A DNA stretch of 64,000 nucleotides, from contig NZ_QREV01000003.1 of the NCBI RefSeq assembly GCF_003363715.1, positions 1 through 64,000 on the forward strand. The letters are read 5' to 3'. Of this stretch, positions 21,838 to 33,123 are shown one piece after another; the stretch's first letter is position 1, and each line of letters starts with the position of its first letter. The translations under genes were made by a program, and so were the position numbers. The stretch comes from Parabacteroides acidifaciens (GTDB taxonomy: Bacteria > Bacteroidota > Bacteroidia > Bacteroidales > Tannerellaceae). The notes under the pieces were generated by a model. It had not been told where the DNA came from, did not search any database, and worked only from the letters and a program-made list of their open reading frames with translations.

Positions 21838-23699
21838 TGAGCGATATAATACATTTACTTCCCGACAGTATTGCCAATCAGATAGCGGCAGGCGAGGTGA
21901 TCCAACGTCCTGCCTCTGTTGTGAAGGAACTGGTGGAGAATGCGGTTGATGCCGGTGCCGGACATATTCAGGTGAATATCAAGGATGCCGGCCGTACATT
22001 GGTCCAGGTGATCGATGACGGGAAAGGTATGTCCGAAACGGATGCCCGCATGGCTTTCGAGCGGCATGCAACGTCTAAGATTTCTTCTGCCGACGATCTA
22101 TTCTCTTTGCATACGATGGGTTTTCGCGGTGAGGCGCTTGCTTCGATCGTGGCTGTCTCGCAGGTTGAGCTTCGTACGCGCCTGAAGGGAACGGAGCTGG
22201 GTTCGCATCTTGTCTTTTCCGGTTCCAACCTGGAAAGTATCGAGCCGGATGCCTGTAACGAGGGGAGTATATTTTCTGTCAAGAATCTTTTCTTTAATGT
22301 CCCGGCACGTCGCAAGTTCCTGAAATCGAACGAGACGGAGTTCCGGAATATCATCAATGAATTTGAACGGATTGCCTTGGTGAATCCGCAGGTTGCCTTG
22401 TCTCTCTATCATAACGATACGGAGATTTTCAACCTGCCGGAGTCCGGCTTGAGGCAACGTATTATTAATGTATATGGCAAGACGCTGAACCAAAAGCTGC
22501 TTTCGGTGGATGCCCAAAGTTCATTAGTTACGGTTTCCGGCTTTGTCGGCCGTCCCGATTCGGCCAAGAAACGCGGAGCTTTGCAATATTTCTTTGTGAA
22601 CGGACGCTTCATGAAGCACCCGTATTTCCACAAAGCCGTGATGCAGGCCTATGAACAATTGATCCCGCAAGGCGAACAGCCAAACTATTTTATCTATTTC
22701 ACGCTCGATCCCTCCACGATAGATGTGAATATACATCCGACCAAAACGGAGATCAAGTTTGAAAACGAACAACCGATCTGGCAAATCCTGATGGCGGCAA
22801 CCCGCGAAGCGCTGGCCAAATCGAGCGCTATCCCTACAATCGACTTCGATGTGGAGGGCGCTATCGACATCCCGGTCTATAATCCTGTCAAGGAGACTGC
22901 CTCTTATAAAGCTCCCCGCGTGCAGGTGGATGCAGGCTATAATCCATTTGAATCCTCCTCCTATAAGAAACCGGAGTTCGACTGGTCCAAGCTCTATCAG
23001 GATTTTGAGGAAGACCGTTCTGCTGTCAGCCAGGACCCGGCTTTGACGGATGCCTTGCTGCCAGACCTATCAGAACCTGTGGCCGATGTCGGTGAAGCGG
23101 CTGCGGCGGACTCTTCTACAGGTCTGTTTAATGATGTGTCTAATCCCTGCTATCAGTATAAAGGGAAATATATCGTCACATCGTTGAAGTCCGGTCTGGC
23201 TCTGATCGATCAACATCGTGCCCATGTCCGCATCCTCTTCGACCAATATATCACGAATATACGGCAGCAGAAAGGCGCCTCCCAACAGATGCTTTTCCCG
23301 GAAGTAGTGGAGTTTACGACTGCCGAAGCGGCTGTTTTGCCGTCTTTGTTGGATGATATGCACTTCATCGGTTTTGAGTTGACCCATCTGGGGAACAACA
23401 GTTATGCCATCAACGGCATGCCTGCCGGTATCGAGAATCTGGATACGGTAGCTCTGGTGCGCGACATGGTTAGCCGCGCCATTGAAACAGGCTGTGAGGT
23501 ACATGAGGAAATTTGTGAATCGCTGGCACTTTCCCTGGCAAAAGCCGCAGCTATCCGCCCCGGCAAAGTCCTTTCCGCCGAAGAAATGGATAACCTGATC
23601 GCCACTCTTTTCTCCTGTCCGGATTCTAACTTGACTCCCGACGGCAAGACGATCATCTCGCTATTGACGGATGATGAGTTGGAAAGACGCTTCAAGTAA
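21837..23699 (+). CDS. mutL: DNA mismatch repair protein MutL
   Basis: MutL links mismatch recognition by MutS to strand removal. The GHKL ATPase motifs are all present: ELVENAVDAGA (near residues 31-41), DDGKGM (about 61-66) and TMGFRGEALASI. The C-terminal dimerisation domain is present, but the endonuclease signature DQHA(X)2E(X)4E reads DQHRAHVRILFD near residue 458, with both glutamates replaced, and there is no CPHGRP-type motif. The 620-residue length is normal. It is the last gene of the envelope operon. Confidence 0.95.
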   Translation: MSDIIHLLPDSIANQIAAGEVIQRPASVVKELVENAVDAGAGHIQVNIKDAGRTLVQVIDDGKGMSETDARMAFERHATSKISSADDLFSLHTMGFRGEALASIVAVSQVELRTRLKGTELGSHLVFSGSNLESIEPDACNEGSIFSVKNLFFNVPARRKFLKSNETEFRNIINEFERIALVNPQVALSLYHNDTEIFNLPESGLRQRIINVYGKTLNQKLLSVDAQSSLVTVSGFVGRPDSAKKRGALQYFFVNGRFMKHPYFHKAVMQAYEQLIPQGEQPNYFIYFTLDPSTIDVNIHPTKTEIKFENEQPIWQILMAATREALAKSSAIPTIDFDVEGAIDIPVYNPVKETASYKAPRVQVDAGYNPFESSSYKKPEFDWSKLYQDFEEDRSAVSQDPALTDALLPDLSEPVADVGEAAAADSSTGLFNDVSNPCYQYKGKYIVTSLKSGLALIDQHRAHVRILFDQYITNIRQQKGASQQMLFPEVVEFTTAEAAVLPSLLDDMHFIGFELTHLGNNSYAINGMPAGIENLDTVALVRDMVSRAIETGCEVHEEICESLALSLAKAAAIRPGKVLSAEEMDNLIATLFSCPDSNLTPDGKTIISLLTDDELERRFK

Positions 23700-23734
23700 T
23701 TATTGATATAGGACTCATTATATGGACTGCAGTC

Positions 23735-23812
23735 CGTTTGCGATTCGATGGGCATCGGCTGCAACTTCGATGGGCATCGGCTGCAACTTCGATGGGCATC
23801 GAATCGCAAACG
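23735..23812. repeat. palindromic tandem-repeat element (intergenic, between mutL and rpsL)
   Basis: The 16-base arms CGTTTGCGATTCGATG (23735-23750) and CATCGAATCGCAAACG (23797-23812) are perfect inverted repeats. Between and overlapping them, the 12-base palindrome CGATGGGCATCG occurs three times at 23746, 23768 and 23790, an exact 22-base period. The same geometry with unrelated sequence is found at 62497-62592. Function unknown; it could fold into alternative cruciform or hairpin forms and may end mutL transcription. Confidence 0.85.
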
Positions 23813-23915
23813 CTAAAGGAGCGGAAACTTAACGAATGTCTCCTTCTTGATGAAATAATTGTTAATTATCTGTAAATGGATAAAAGGTTGGTCTTGTGAT
23901 ACGGGAACAAATGCG

Positions 23916-23923
23916 TAACTTTG
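23916..23923 (+). promoter_or_regulatory. -7 box, first promoter of the rpsL operon
   Basis: TAACTTTG followed by CACC, typical of Bacteroidetes housekeeping promoters, about 140 bases ahead of rpsL. The -33 region (TTGT-like) is imperfect. Confidence 0.6.
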
Positions 23924-23989
23924 CACCGTTTTTAGCGCGAAGTGTATAATAAAGTGGACTTAAATGATTGATAGTCCGAAAAGAATGCG

Positions 23990-23997
23990 TACCTTTG
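23990..23997 (+). promoter_or_regulatory. -7 box, second promoter of the rpsL operon
   Basis: TACCTTTG followed by CAGC, with a TTG about 19 bases upstream (in TGATTG). Start of transcription would fall about 60 bases ahead of rpsL. Two tandem promoters suit a highly expressed ribosomal operon. Confidence 0.65.
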
Positions 23998-24062
23998 CAG
24001 CTCAAAATAAAGAAATAGATAATTATAATAATAACACATTCAAAGTTTAAAAAAGAAAAGAA

Positions 24063-24473
24063 ATGCCTACAATTCAGCAATTAGTTAGAAAAGGAAGGGA
24101 AACTTTGGTGGAAAAGGGTAAATCACCCGCATTGGATTCATGTCCGCAGAGACGTGGCGTTTGCGTTCGTGTTTACACTACAACTCCGAAGAAACCTAAC
24201 TCTGCAATGCGTAAAGTAGCGAGAGTACGTTTGACAAATGGAAAAGAAGTAAACTCTTACATTCCGGGAGAAGGACACAACTTGCAGGAACACTCAATCG
24301 TACTGGTACGTGGTGGTCGTGTGAAAGACCTTCCTGGTGTACGTTATCACATTGTACGTGGAACCTTGGATACTGCAGGCGTAAACGGACGTACTCAGAG
24401 ACGTTCCAAATACGGCGCTAAACGCCCGAAACCGGGACAGGCAGCTGCTGCAGCTAAAGGAAAGAAGAAGTAA
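24063..24473 (+). CDS. rpsL: 30S ribosomal protein S12
   Basis: S12 sits at the decoding centre. The [11 protein letters not shown] and [13 protein letters not shown] segments are intact, with lysine at residues 43 and 88, the positions where streptomycin-resistance substitutions usually arise, so this is the sensitive-type sequence. At 136 residues it has an alanine/lysine-rich C-terminal tail. It is the first gene of the long translation operon, behind two promoters. Confidence 0.98.
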   Translation: MPTIQQLVRKGRETLVEKGKSPALDSCPQRRGVCVRVYTTTPKKPNSAMRKVARVRLTNGKEVNSYIPGEGHNLQEHSIVLVRGGRVKDLPGVRYHIVRGTLDTAGVNGRTQRRSKYGAKRPKPGQAAAAAKGKKK

Positions 24474-24628
24474 TTAGTTACATCCCTTCAAACTGAGAAT
24501 TTAAATTTAAGTATTAAAGCTGGTTTGAGTTATTTGGATAGGCTATAGGTTGAGTAAATGGTTCAGCGGAACCGTTGAAGACGCATAAAAGGCAACCAAG
24601 AAACAAGAACGAAATTTTTGAAAACAAA

Positions 24629-25105
24629 ATGAGAAAAGCAAAACCAAAGAAAAGACAGATCCTTCCGGATCCTGTTTTCGGTGATGTTAAGGTTACGAGA
24701 TTCGTTAACCATTTGATGTATGACGGCAAGAAAAATACTGCCTTCGAAATTTTCTATTCCGCTTTGGAAACAGTTAAGGCCAAATTGCCTAACGAAGAAA
24801 AGTCCGCTCTCGAAATTTGGAAAGCTGCACTCGACAATATTACTCCTCAAGTCGAAGTGAAATCCCGCCGTGTTGGTGGTGCTACTTTCCAGGTACCTAC
24901 TGAAATCCGCCCCGATCGTAAAGAATCAATTTCAATGAAGAACCTGATCATCTTCTCACGCAAGAGAGGTGGTAAGACTATGGCTGACAAGCTGTCTGCA
25001 GAGATTGTAGATGCTTTCAACAATCAAGGTGGCGCGTTTAAAAGAAAAGAAGATATGCACCGTATGGCTGAAGCTAACCGTGCATTCGCTCACTTCAGAT
25101 TTTAA
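24629..25105 (+). CDS. rpsG: 30S ribosomal protein S7
   Basis: S7 nucleates assembly of the 30S head and contacts mRNA near the E site. The 158-residue length and the start [10 protein letters not shown] fit Bacteroidetes S7; an upstream in-frame ATG at 24575 would add 18 residues and is rejected. A 155-base gap after rpsL contains a small hairpin (GGTTC-AGCG-GAACC) that could be an autoregulatory leader, since S7 controls this operon in E. coli. Confidence 0.97.
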   Translation: MRKAKPKKRQILPDPVFGDVKVTRFVNHLMYDGKKNTAFEIFYSALETVKAKLPNEEKSALEIWKAALDNITPQVEVKSRRVGGATFQVPTEIRPDRKESISMKNLIIFSRKRGGKTMADKLSAEIVDAFNNQGGAFKRKEDMHRMAEANRAFAHFRF

Positions 25106-25136
25106 TTTATCAATTATTTAGGAGATAATAAAAAAG

Positions 25137-27266
25137 ATGGCAACAAAAGCTGACGAACAATTAAAGTATACCAGAAACATCGGTATCATGGCGCACATCG
25201 ATGCAGGAAAGACTACGACTTCAGAGCGTATCCTTTTCTACACAGGTCTGACTCACAAGATTGGTGAAGTTCACGACGGTGCTGCAACAATGGACTGGAT
25301 GGAACAGGAGCAGGAACGCGGTATCACAATTACCTCTGCTGCAACTACGACTTTCTGGAACTACGCTAATGATAAATATAAGATTAACTTGATTGACACT
25401 CCGGGACACGTTGACTTCACTGTCGAAGTAGAACGTTCATTGCGTATCCTGGATGGTGCTGTTGCTGCTTTCTGTGCTGTAGGTGGTGTTGAACCGCAGT
25501 CTGAAACAGTATGGCGTCAAGCTGATAAATATAACGTACCCAGAATTGGTTATGTAAATAAAATGGACCGTTCCGGCGCAAACTTCTTCGAAGTAGTTCG
25601 TCAGGTAAAGGATGTTTTAGGTGCTAATCCTTGTCCGATTCAGATACCTATCGGCGCAGAGGAAACTTTCAAAGGGGTTGTAGACCTGGTTAGAATGAAA
25701 GCTATTTTCTGGCATGACGAAACAATGGGTGCTGAATATTCTGTTGAAGAAATTCCGGCAAACCTGATGGCTGAAGCTGAAGAATGGAGAGACAAGATGC
25801 TTGAAGTTCTGGCTGAATGCGATGATGCTTTGATGGAAAAGTATTTTGACGATCCTTCTACTATCACAGAAGAAGAAATCAGAACTGCTATCCGTAAAGG
25901 TACATTGGCTATGCAGATCAACCCGATGATCTGTGGTTCTTCTTTCAAGAACAAGGGTGTTCAGACTTTGCTGGATGCTGTTTGTGCATATCTGCCGAGC
26001 CCTGCCGATACAGAAGCTATCGAAGGTACAGATCCGCGTGATCCGGATAAAGTGATCGTTCGCAAACCGTTGTTTGAAGAACCGTTGACCGCGTTGGCAT
26101 TTAAGATCGCAACCGACCCGTATGTAGGCCGCTTGTGCTTCTTCCGTGTGTATTCAGGTTCTTTGCAGGCTGGTTCTTATGTGTATAACACTCGTTCAGA
26201 CAAGAAAGAACGTATTTCACGTCTGTTCCAGATGCACTCAAACAAACAGAACCCGATGGAAGCTATCGGTTGCGGTGATATCGGTGCCGGTGTTGGTTTC
26301 AAGGATATCCGTACTGGTGATACTCTTTGTGACGAAGCACATCCGATCACACTGGAATCAATGGAATTCCCGGATCCGGTTATCGGTATCGCAGTAGAGC
26401 CTAAGACTCAGAAAGACCTGGATAAGCTGGGTATGGGATTGGCTAAGCTGGCTGAAGAAGACCCGACGTTCCGCGTACAGACTAACGAAGAAACTGGCCA
26501 GACAGTAATCAGCGGTATGGGTGAGCTTCACCTGGATATCATTGTTGACCGTCTGCGTCGTGAATTCAAGGTTGAATGTAACCAGGGTAAACCTCAGGTT
26601 ACTTACAAGGAAGCTATCACCAAGTCTGTTGAACTTCGCGAAGTTTATAAGAAACAGTCCGGTGGTCGTGGTAAGTTTGCCGATATCATCGTTCGTATCG
26701 AACCGGCTGACGAAAGCTTTGAAGGTACACTGCAGTTTATCGACGAAGTGAAGGGTGGTAACATTCCGAAGGAATTTATCCCGTCTGTTCAGAAAGGTTT
26801 CGAAAAGGCAATGAAGAACGGTATCTTGGCCGGTTATCCGTTGGATAAACTGAAAGTTACTTTGATCGATGGTTCTTTCCACCCGGTAGACTCTGACCAG
26901 TTGTCATTCGAAATTTGTGCTATCCAGGCATTCAAGAGTGCTTCTGAAAAGGCAGGTCCTGCTTTGATGGAACCGATCATGCAGATGGAAGTTGTGACTC
27001 CGGAAGAAAGCATGGGTGATGTAATCGGCGACTTGAACAAACGTCGTGGACAGGTTGAAGGTATGGAATCAAGCCGTACCGGTGCACGTGTAGTGAAAGC
27101 GAAAGTTCCTTTGGCTGAAACATTCGGTTATGTAACAGCATTGCGTACTATCACTTCAGGTCGTGCAACTTCTTCAATGCAGTTCTCACACTATGCTCAG
27201 GTATCTTCTTCTATCGCTAAGCAGGTATTGACAGAAGTACAGGGTCGTGCTGATTTGATCAAATAA
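25137..27266 (+). CDS. fusA: elongation factor G
   Basis: EF-G is the GTPase that drives ribosomal translocation. It has 709 residues, G1 motif AHIDAGKTT (about 19-27), DTPGHVDF as G3 and NKMDRSG as G4, followed by domains II-V. It follows rpsG as usual in the str operon. No tuf gene follows; rpsJ comes next, as expected for Bacteroidetes. Confidence 0.97.
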   Translation: MATKADEQLKYTRNIGIMAHIDAGKTTTSERILFYTGLTHKIGEVHDGAATMDWMEQEQERGITITSAATTTFWNYANDKYKINLIDTPGHVDFTVEVERSLRILDGAVAAFCAVGGVEPQSETVWRQADKYNVPRIGYVNKMDRSGANFFEVVRQVKDVLGANPCPIQIPIGAEETFKGVVDLVRMKAIFWHDETMGAEYSVEEIPANLMAEAEEWRDKMLEVLAECDDALMEKYFDDPSTITEEEIRTAIRKGTLAMQINPMICGSSFKNKGVQTLLDAVCAYLPSPADTEAIEGTDPRDPDKVIVRKPLFEEPLTALAFKIATDPYVGRLCFFRVYSGSLQAGSYVYNTRSDKKERISRLFQMHSNKQNPMEAIGCGDIGAGVGFKDIRTGDTLCDEAHPITLESMEFPDPVIGIAVEPKTQKDLDKLGMGLAKLAEEDPTFRVQTNEETGQTVISGMGELHLDIIVDRLRREFKVECNQGKPQVTYKEAITKSVELREVYKKQSGGRGKFADIIVRIEPADESFEGTLQFIDEVKGGNIPKEFIPSVQKGFEKAMKNGILAGYPLDKLKVTLIDGSFHPVDSDQLSFEICAIQAFKSASEKAGPALMEPIMQMEVVTPEESMGDVIGDLNKRRGQVEGMESSRTGARVVKAKVPLAETFGYVTALRTITSGRATSSMQFSHYAQVSSSIAKQVLTEVQGRADLIK

Positions 27267-27287
27267 TTTAGAAACATATATATAAAT

Positions 27288-27593
27288 ATGAGCCAAAAGA
27301 TCAGAATTAAATTAAAGTCTTACGATTATTCTCTGGTAGACAAGTCTGCCGAGAAGATCGTGAAGACGGTTAAGGCTACCGGTGCAGTTGTTAGCGGCCC
27401 GATACCTCTGCCTACGCACAAGCGTATCTTTACTGTGAACCGCTCGACTTTCGTTAACAAAAAGTCTCGTGAGCAGTTCGAACTCTCTTCTTATAAGAGA
27501 TTAATCGATATCTATAGCTCGACTGCAAAAACAGTTGACGCTTTGATGAAGCTGGAATTGCCCAGCGGTGTTGAAGTAGAAATTAAAGTGTAA
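27288..27593 (+). CDS. rpsJ: 30S ribosomal protein S10
   Basis: S10 is a 30S head protein and also the NusE antitermination partner. 101 residues, with the typical [13 protein letters not shown] start and [10 protein letters not shown] loop. It opens the S10 operon section, 21 bases after fusA, so str and S10 operons are fused here. Confidence 0.98.
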   Translation: MSQKIRIKLKSYDYSLVDKSAEKIVKTVKATGAVVSGPIPLPTHKRIFTVNRSTFVNKKSREQFELSSYKRLIDIYSSTAKTVDALMKLELPSGVEVEIKV

Positions 27594-27614
27594 GTTTATT
27601 AACAAATTAGTGAA

Positions 27615-28232
27615 ATGCCAGGATTATTAGGAAAAAAAATCGGAATGACATCCGTTTTCAGTGCCGAGGGAAAAAATCTTCCATGCACTGTTATCGAAGT
27701 GGGTCCTTGTGTAGTTACACAGATTAAGACTTTGGAAAAAGATGGCTATGAAGCTGTACAGTTGGGTTTCGAAGAGAAAAAAGAGAAACACACTACGCAG
27801 CCTGAAATGGGCCACTTTAAAAAAGCTGGTGTAACTCCCAAGAGATACTTGGCCGAGTTCAAGAATTTTGAAACCGAATATAAGCTCGGTGATGTAATCA
27901 CTGTAGATTATTTGGAAGATGCAGGTTTCGTTGATGTAGTTGGTACATCAAAAGGTAAAGGTTTCCAGGGTGTAGTAAAACGTCATGGTTTCGGTGGTGT
28001 AGGTCAGACTACTCACGGTCAGCATAACCGTTTGCGTGCTCCCGGTGGTATCGGTGCCTGTTCTTACCCTGCAAAGGTATTCAAAGGTATGCGTATGGCC
28101 GGCCAAATGGGTAATGAACGTGTAACTGTTCAGAACCTGCAAGTGATCAAGGTGATGCCGGAACACAATCTTTTATTGGTTAAAGGATCTGTTCCAGGAG
28201 CAAAAGGTTCAATCTTATTAATTGAAAAGTAA
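27615..28232 (+). CDS. rplC: 50S ribosomal protein L3
   Basis: L3 binds near the 3' end of 23S rRNA and reaches the peptidyl-transferase centre. 205 residues, with the conserved [14 protein letters not shown] and glycine-rich region ending with the loop [14 protein letters not shown]. Its stop overlaps the rplD start by one base (TAATG). Confidence 0.98.
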   Translation: MPGLLGKKIGMTSVFSAEGKNLPCTVIEVGPCVVTQIKTLEKDGYEAVQLGFEEKKEKHTTQPEMGHFKKAGVTPKRYLAEFKNFETEYKLGDVITVDYLEDAGFVDVVGTSKGKGFQGVVKRHGFGGVGQTTHGQHNRLRAPGGIGACSYPAKVFKGMRMAGQMGNERVTVQNLQVIKVMPEHNLLLVKGSVPGAKGSILLIEK

Positions 28233-28861
28233 TGGAACTGAGCGTATTAAATATTAAAGGTGAAGATACCGGAAGAAAGGTAACATTGAACGATGCTATC
28301 TTTGGAATTGAACCCAATGATCATGCTATTTACTTGGATGTAAAACAGTATTTGGCTAATCAGCGTCAGGGAACTCACAAATCGAAAGAAAGAAGTGAAG
28401 TTTCCGGTAGTACTCGTAAACTGATCCGCCAGAAGGGTGGTGGTGGAGCTCGTCGTGGTGACATCAACTCTCCGGTGTTGGTAGGTGGTGGCCGTGTATT
28501 CGGTCCGAAACCCAGAGATTATGAGTTCAAATTGAACAAGAAAGTGAAGGGTCTGGCTCGTAAGTCTGCCTTGGCTTATAAAGCAAAGAATAACGCAATC
28601 GTAGTAGTAGAAGATTTCACTTTGGAAGCTCCTAAGACTAAAGAATTCGTAACAATTGCTAAGAATCTGAAAGTGGCTGACGGAAAGTTACTTTTGGTTT
28701 TATCAGAGAAAAATAATTTCGTATATTTGTCGGCCAGAAATTTAGAGAAGGCAAATGTTATAACAGCTTCTGAATTAAATACATACGGAGTGTTAAATGC
28801 TGCAAATGTTGTATTTACCGAAAGTTCAGTCGCTGCTATTGAAAAACTGTTTAACGCATAA
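28232..28861 (+). CDS. rplD: 50S ribosomal protein L4
   Basis: L4 lines the exit tunnel. 209 residues, with the conserved basic loop ([17 protein letters not shown]). In E. coli L4 autoregulates the S10 operon; no such leader is recognisable here. It overlaps rplC by one base. Confidence 0.97.
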   Translation: MELSVLNIKGEDTGRKVTLNDAIFGIEPNDHAIYLDVKQYLANQRQGTHKSKERSEVSGSTRKLIRQKGGGGARRGDINSPVLVGGGRVFGPKPRDYEFKLNKKVKGLARKSALAYKAKNNAIVVVEDFTLEAPKTKEFVTIAKNLKVADGKLLLVLSEKNNFVYLSARNLEKANVITASELNTYGVLNAANVVFTESSVAAIEKLFNA

Positions 28862-28872
28862 GGAGTAGAAAA

Positions 28873-29166
28873 ATGGGAATTATTATTAAACCTATAGTAA
28901 CTGAGAAGCAAACAGCGATTACAGAAAAGATGGCTAATCGCTATGGTTTTCGTGTTTCTCCTGATGCCAACAAGTTAGAGATTAAAAAAGCCATTGAAGA
29001 CATGTACAATGTTACCGTAGTTGATGTTAATACCATCAACTACTCAGGCAAACAGAAAAGTCGTTATACCAAATCCGGTATTATCAATGGCAAACAATCA
29101 GCTTTCAAAAAAGCTATCGTAACGTTGAAAGAAGGAGAAACAATTGATTTCTTTAGTAATATCTAA
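28873..29166 (+). CDS. rplW: 50S ribosomal protein L23
   Basis: L23 sits at the exit of the peptide tunnel and is the docking site for trigger factor, encoded at 8659 in this window. 97 residues, with the PIVTEKQ start region and [17 protein letters not shown]. Confidence 0.97.
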   Translation: MGIIIKPIVTEKQTAITEKMANRYGFRVSPDANKLEIKKAIEDMYNVTVVDVNTINYSGKQKSRYTKSGIINGKQSAFKKAIVTLKEGETIDFFSNI

Positions 29167-29174
29167 AAAAAGAA

Positions 29175-29999
<825 letters not shown>

Positions 30000-30019
30000 T
30001 CTGATTAATTAAGTAAACT

Positions 30020-30289
30020 ATGAGTCGTTCGCTAAAAAAAGGCCCGTACATTAATATCAAGCTGGAAAAGAAAGTCCTGGCAATGAATGAGTCAGGTAAG
30101 AAGGCTGTCGTTAAGACATGGGCAAGAGCTTCAATGATTTCGCCTGACTTTGTAGGCCATACTATTGCAGTTCATAATGGAAATAAATTTATTCCTGTTT
30201 TTGTAACCGAGAACATGGTAGGTCATAAACTGGGAGAGTTTTCTCCTACTCGTACGTTCCGTGGTCACGCCGGTAACAAGAAAAAATAA
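30020..30289 (+). CDS. rpsS: 30S ribosomal protein S19
   Basis: S19 forms a complex with S13 at the 30S head. 89 residues, starting [12 protein letters not shown] and containing [23 protein letters not shown] in pieces that match the family signature. Confidence 0.98.
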   Translation: MSRSLKKGPYINIKLEKKVLAMNESGKKAVVKTWARASMISPDFVGHTIAVHNGNKFIPVFVTENMVGHKLGEFSPTRTFRGHAGNKKK

Positions 30290-30338
30290 TCGGTAGTAAC
30301 AGGAATTCAGGAATCTGAAAATAAAAAGAATCAATAAA

Positions 30339-30749
30339 ATGGGTGCTAGAAAAAGAATATCAGCTGAAGCAAGAAAAGAAGCCCAAAAAACCATGTATTT
30401 CGCAAAGTTGCGTAACGTGCCGACTTCTCCGCGCAAGATGCGTCTCGTTGTAGACATGATCCGCGGTATGGAAGTATTCCGTGCACTTGGTGTTTTGAAG
30501 TTTTCTAATAAGGAAGCTGCAGCAAGAGTAGAAAAATTGCTTCGTTCGGCTATTGCCAATTGGGAACAGAAGAATGAACGTAAAGCAGAAGCTGGAGAGT
30601 TGTGCGTATCTTCAATCAGCGTAGATTGCGCTACTACATTGAAGAGAATGCGTCCGGCTCCTCAGGGAAGAGGTTACAGAATTCGTAAACGTTCGAACCA
30701 TGTAACTCTGTTTGTTGATACACTTAGTAAAAACGATAGTCAAAATTAA
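30339..30749 (+). CDS. rplV: 50S ribosomal protein L22
   Basis: L22 lines the exit tunnel near the macrolide site. 136 residues. The conserved C-terminal hairpin region [18 protein letters not shown] is present with no insertion or deletion visible in the loop. Confidence 0.97.
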   Translation: MGARKRISAEARKEAQKTMYFAKLRNVPTSPRKMRLVVDMIRGMEVFRALGVLKFSNKEAAARVEKLLRSAIANWEQKNERKAEAGELCVSSISVDCATTLKRMRPAPQGRGYRIRKRSNHVTLFVDTLSKNDSQN

Positions 30750-30756
30750 TTTGTAG

Positions 30757-31491
30757 ATGGGACAAAAAGTTAATCCGGTTAGTAATCGTTTGGGAATTAT
30801 CCGTGGATGGGATTCCAATTGGTATGGCGGCAAGAAATACGGAGACACTTTGCTGGAAGATAGCAAAATCCGTAAATATCTGAATGCTCGTCTTGCTAAG
30901 GCTAGTGTATCTCGCGTCGTTATTGAACGTACGCTGAAGTTGATTACAATTACAGTTTGCACATCGCGTCCGGGTATCATCATCGGAAAAGGTGGTCAGG
31001 AAGTTGATAAGTTGAAAGAAGAGTTGAAGAAAATTACCGACAAAGAAGTTCAGATCAATATCTTTGAGGTAAAAAGACCCGAATTGGACGCTGTTATCGT
31101 TGCAAACAACATTGCTCGTCAGCTTGAAGGAAAAATTGCTTACCGTCGTGCTATCAAGATGGCTATCGCCTCTACCATGAGAATGGGTGCCGAAGGTATT
31201 AAAGTGCAAGTCTCTGGTCGTTTGAATGGTGCTGAAATGGCGCGTTCAGAAATGTATAAAGAAGGAAGAACTCCGTTACACACATTCAGAGCAGATATTG
31301 ATTATGCTTTGGCTGAAGCGTTGACGAAGGTTGGTTTGATCGGCGTTAAGGTTTGGATCTGCCGCGGTGAAGTATATGGTAAGAGAGATCTTGCTCCTTC
31401 ATTCGCTGCTACTAAAGATTCAGGTCGCAGAAATGACAATGCCGGCGGCAGCAGAGAAAAGAACTTCAAGAGAAAGAAAGCTAATCGTTAA
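30757..31491 (+). CDS. rpsC: 30S ribosomal protein S3
   Basis: S3 forms part of the mRNA entry channel. 244 residues with the KH domain motif ([16 protein letters not shown]) and the C-terminal domain; the basic extra tail [15 protein letters not shown] is typical for Bacteroidetes. Confidence 0.98.
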   Translation: MGQKVNPVSNRLGIIRGWDSNWYGGKKYGDTLLEDSKIRKYLNARLAKASVSRVVIERTLKLITITVCTSRPGIIIGKGGQEVDKLKEELKKITDKEVQINIFEVKRPELDAVIVANNIARQLEGKIAYRRAIKMAIASTMRMGAEGIKVQVSGRLNGAEMARSEMYKEGRTPLHTFRADIDYALAEALTKVGLIGVKVWICRGEVYGKRDLAPSFAATKDSGRRNDNAGGSREKNFKRKKANR

Positions 31492-31511
31492 ACGTTAGAA
31501 TTTAAGAAGAG

Positions 31512-31946
31512 ATGTTACAACCAAAGAAAACCAAGTTCAGAAGACAGCAGAAAGGCCGCATGAAGGGCGAAGCTCAACGTGGCAACCAGCTGGCATTCGG
31601 TTCGTTTGGTATAAAAGCGTTAGAGAATAAATGGATTACCGGTCGTCAGATTGAAGCTGCTCGTATCGCGGTAACTCGTTATATGCAACGTCAGGGTCAG
31701 GTTTGGGTTCGTATTTTCCCGGACAAACCAATCACAAAGAAGCCTGCTGAAGTACGTATGGGTAAAGGTAAAGGTAATCCCGAAGGGTTTGTTGCGCCTG
31801 TTACTCCAGGTCGTTTGATTTTCGAAATCGAAGGGGTTCCTTTTGATATTGCTAAAGAAGCTTTGCGCTTAGCTGCACAGAAGCTTCCGGTAACAACAAA
31901 GTTTGTTGTGAGACGTGATTATGATATGGCTAATCAAAATGCGTAA
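31512..31946 (+). CDS. rplP: 50S ribosomal protein L16
   Basis: L16 organises the A-site finger region. 144 residues; signature segments [12 protein letters not shown] and [15 protein letters not shown] are intact. Confidence 0.98.
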   Translation: MLQPKKTKFRRQQKGRMKGEAQRGNQLAFGSFGIKALENKWITGRQIEAARIAVTRYMQRQGQVWVRIFPDKPITKKPAEVRMGKGKGNPEGFVAPVTPGRLIFEIEGVPFDIAKEALRLAAQKLPVTTKFVVRRDYDMANQNA

Positions 31947-31951
31947 TTGTT

Positions 31952-32149
31952 ATGAAGATTGCAGAAATTAGAGAATTAAGCACGAAGGAGTTAGTAGAAA
32001 GAATTGATGCTGAAGTTACTGCTTACGATCAGAAAGTAATTAACCACAGCATATCTCCGAGTGAAAACCCTGCTCAGATTAAACAACAACGCAGGATGAT
32101 TGCGCGCATGAAGACAGAATTGCGCCAGAGAGAACTTAACAACAAATAA
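31952..32149 (+). CDS. rpmC: 50S ribosomal protein L29
   Basis: L29 lies next to L23 at the tunnel exit. A 65-residue two-helix protein with the conserved KQQRRMIARMKTELRQRE segment. Five bases after rplP. Confidence 0.96.
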   Translation: MKIAEIRELSTKELVERIDAEVTAYDQKVINHSISPSENPAQIKQQRRMIARMKTELRQRELNNK

Positions 32150-32158
32150 TTGAGCCTG

Positions 32159-32416
32159 ATGGAAACTAGAAATTTAAGAAAAGAAAGAACGGGCGTGGTT
32201 ACCAGCAACAAGATGGATAAGAGCATCACGGTTGCTATCAAATGGAAGGAAAAACACCCCATTTATGGAAAGTTCGTTAGCAAGACGAAGAAATATCATG
32301 CTCATGACGAAAAGAATGAATGCGGTATCGGCGATACTGTAAAGATTATGGAAACTCGTCCTTTGAGCAAAACAAAAAGATGGAGATTAGTTCAAATAAT
32401 CGAAAGGGCTAAGTAA
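32159..32416 (+). CDS. rpsQ: 30S ribosomal protein S17
   Basis: S17 is a primary 16S-binding OB-fold protein. The 85-residue form starting [14 protein letters not shown] is chosen; the TTG at 32150 would add three residues without support. The [18 protein letters not shown] segment is diagnostic. Confidence 0.97.
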   Translation: METRNLRKERTGVVTSNKMDKSITVAIKWKEKHPIYGKFVSKTKKYHAHDEKNECGIGDTVKIMETRPLSKTKRWRLVQIIERAK

Positions 32417-32417
32417 C

Positions 32418-32783
32418 ATGATACAACAAGAATCAAGACTAGTAGTAGCAGATAACAGTGGCGCTAAAGAAGCGTTGTGTATCCGTGTTTTGGGCGGAAC
32501 AAGAAAACGTTATGCCTCTGTTGGGGATGTAATTGTAGTAGCAATTAAGAGTGTAATCCCGGCAAGTGATGTGAAGAAGGGTGCTGTTTCTAAGGCTATC
32601 ATTGTTCGCACTAAAAAAGAAATCCGCCGTCCGGATGGTTCATACATCCGTTTCGATGATAACGCATGCGTATTGTTGAATGCCGGTGGTGATATTCGTG
32701 GAAGCCGTATCTTCGGTCCGGTTGCCAGAGAACTTCGTGCAACAAACATGAAAATCGTTTCACTTGCACCTGAAGTGCTTTAA
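32418..32783 (+). CDS. rplN: 50S ribosomal protein L14
   Basis: L14 bridges the subunits. 121 residues, beginning [18 protein letters not shown]. It begins one base after the rpsQ stop and opens the spc section. Confidence 0.98.
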   Translation: MIQQESRLVVADNSGAKEALCIRVLGGTRKRYASVGDVIVVAIKSVIPASDVKKGAVSKAIIVRTKKEIRRPDGSYIRFDDNACVLLNAGGDIRGSRIFGPVARELRATNMKIVSLAPEVL

Positions 32784-32802
32784 TTTTGTAAAACGTAAAG
32801 TA

Positions 32803-33123
32803 ATGAGCAAATTACATATCAAAAAAGGCGATATAGTTTTTGTTAATACCGGCGAAGACAAAGGTAAGACAGGTCGTGTTTTAGAAGTACTCGTAAAAGA
32901 CAGCCGTGCCATTGTAGAAGGTATTAATATGGTATCAAAGCATACCAAGCCTAATGCAAAGAATCCTCAGGGAGGAATTGAAAAGAAAGAAGCCCCGATT
33001 CATATTTCCAACCTAAACGTTGTTGACCCGAAATCCGGCAAGCCGACACGTATTGGTCGCAAATTAGACGAAAAAGGTGCTTTAGTGCGTTATTCTAAAA
33101 AATCAGGGGAGGAAATTAAGTAA
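32803..33123 (+). CDS. rplX: 50S ribosomal protein L24
   Basis: L24 is an assembly-initiating KOW-domain protein. 106 residues with the KOW segment [20 protein letters not shown]. The ATG at 32803 ([10 protein letters not shown]) is used; the longer frame starting inside rplN is rejected. It overlaps rplE by one base. Confidence 0.97.
   Translation: MSKLHIKKGDIVFVNTGEDKGKTGRVLEVLVKDSRAIVEGINMVSKHTKPNAKNPQGGIEKKEAPIHISNLNVVDPKSGKPTRIGRKLDEKGALVRYSKKSGEEIK

Noticed and set aside
23735-23812. CRISPR array
   Set aside because: Only three units with a 22-base period, the repeats are short palindromes, the intervening bases are also repeated, and there are no cas genes.
27267-27287. missing tuf gene between fusA and rpsJ as a deletion
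   Set aside because: Absence of tuf here is usual in Bacteroidetes, where it lies elsewhere; the 21-base gap shows no scar.
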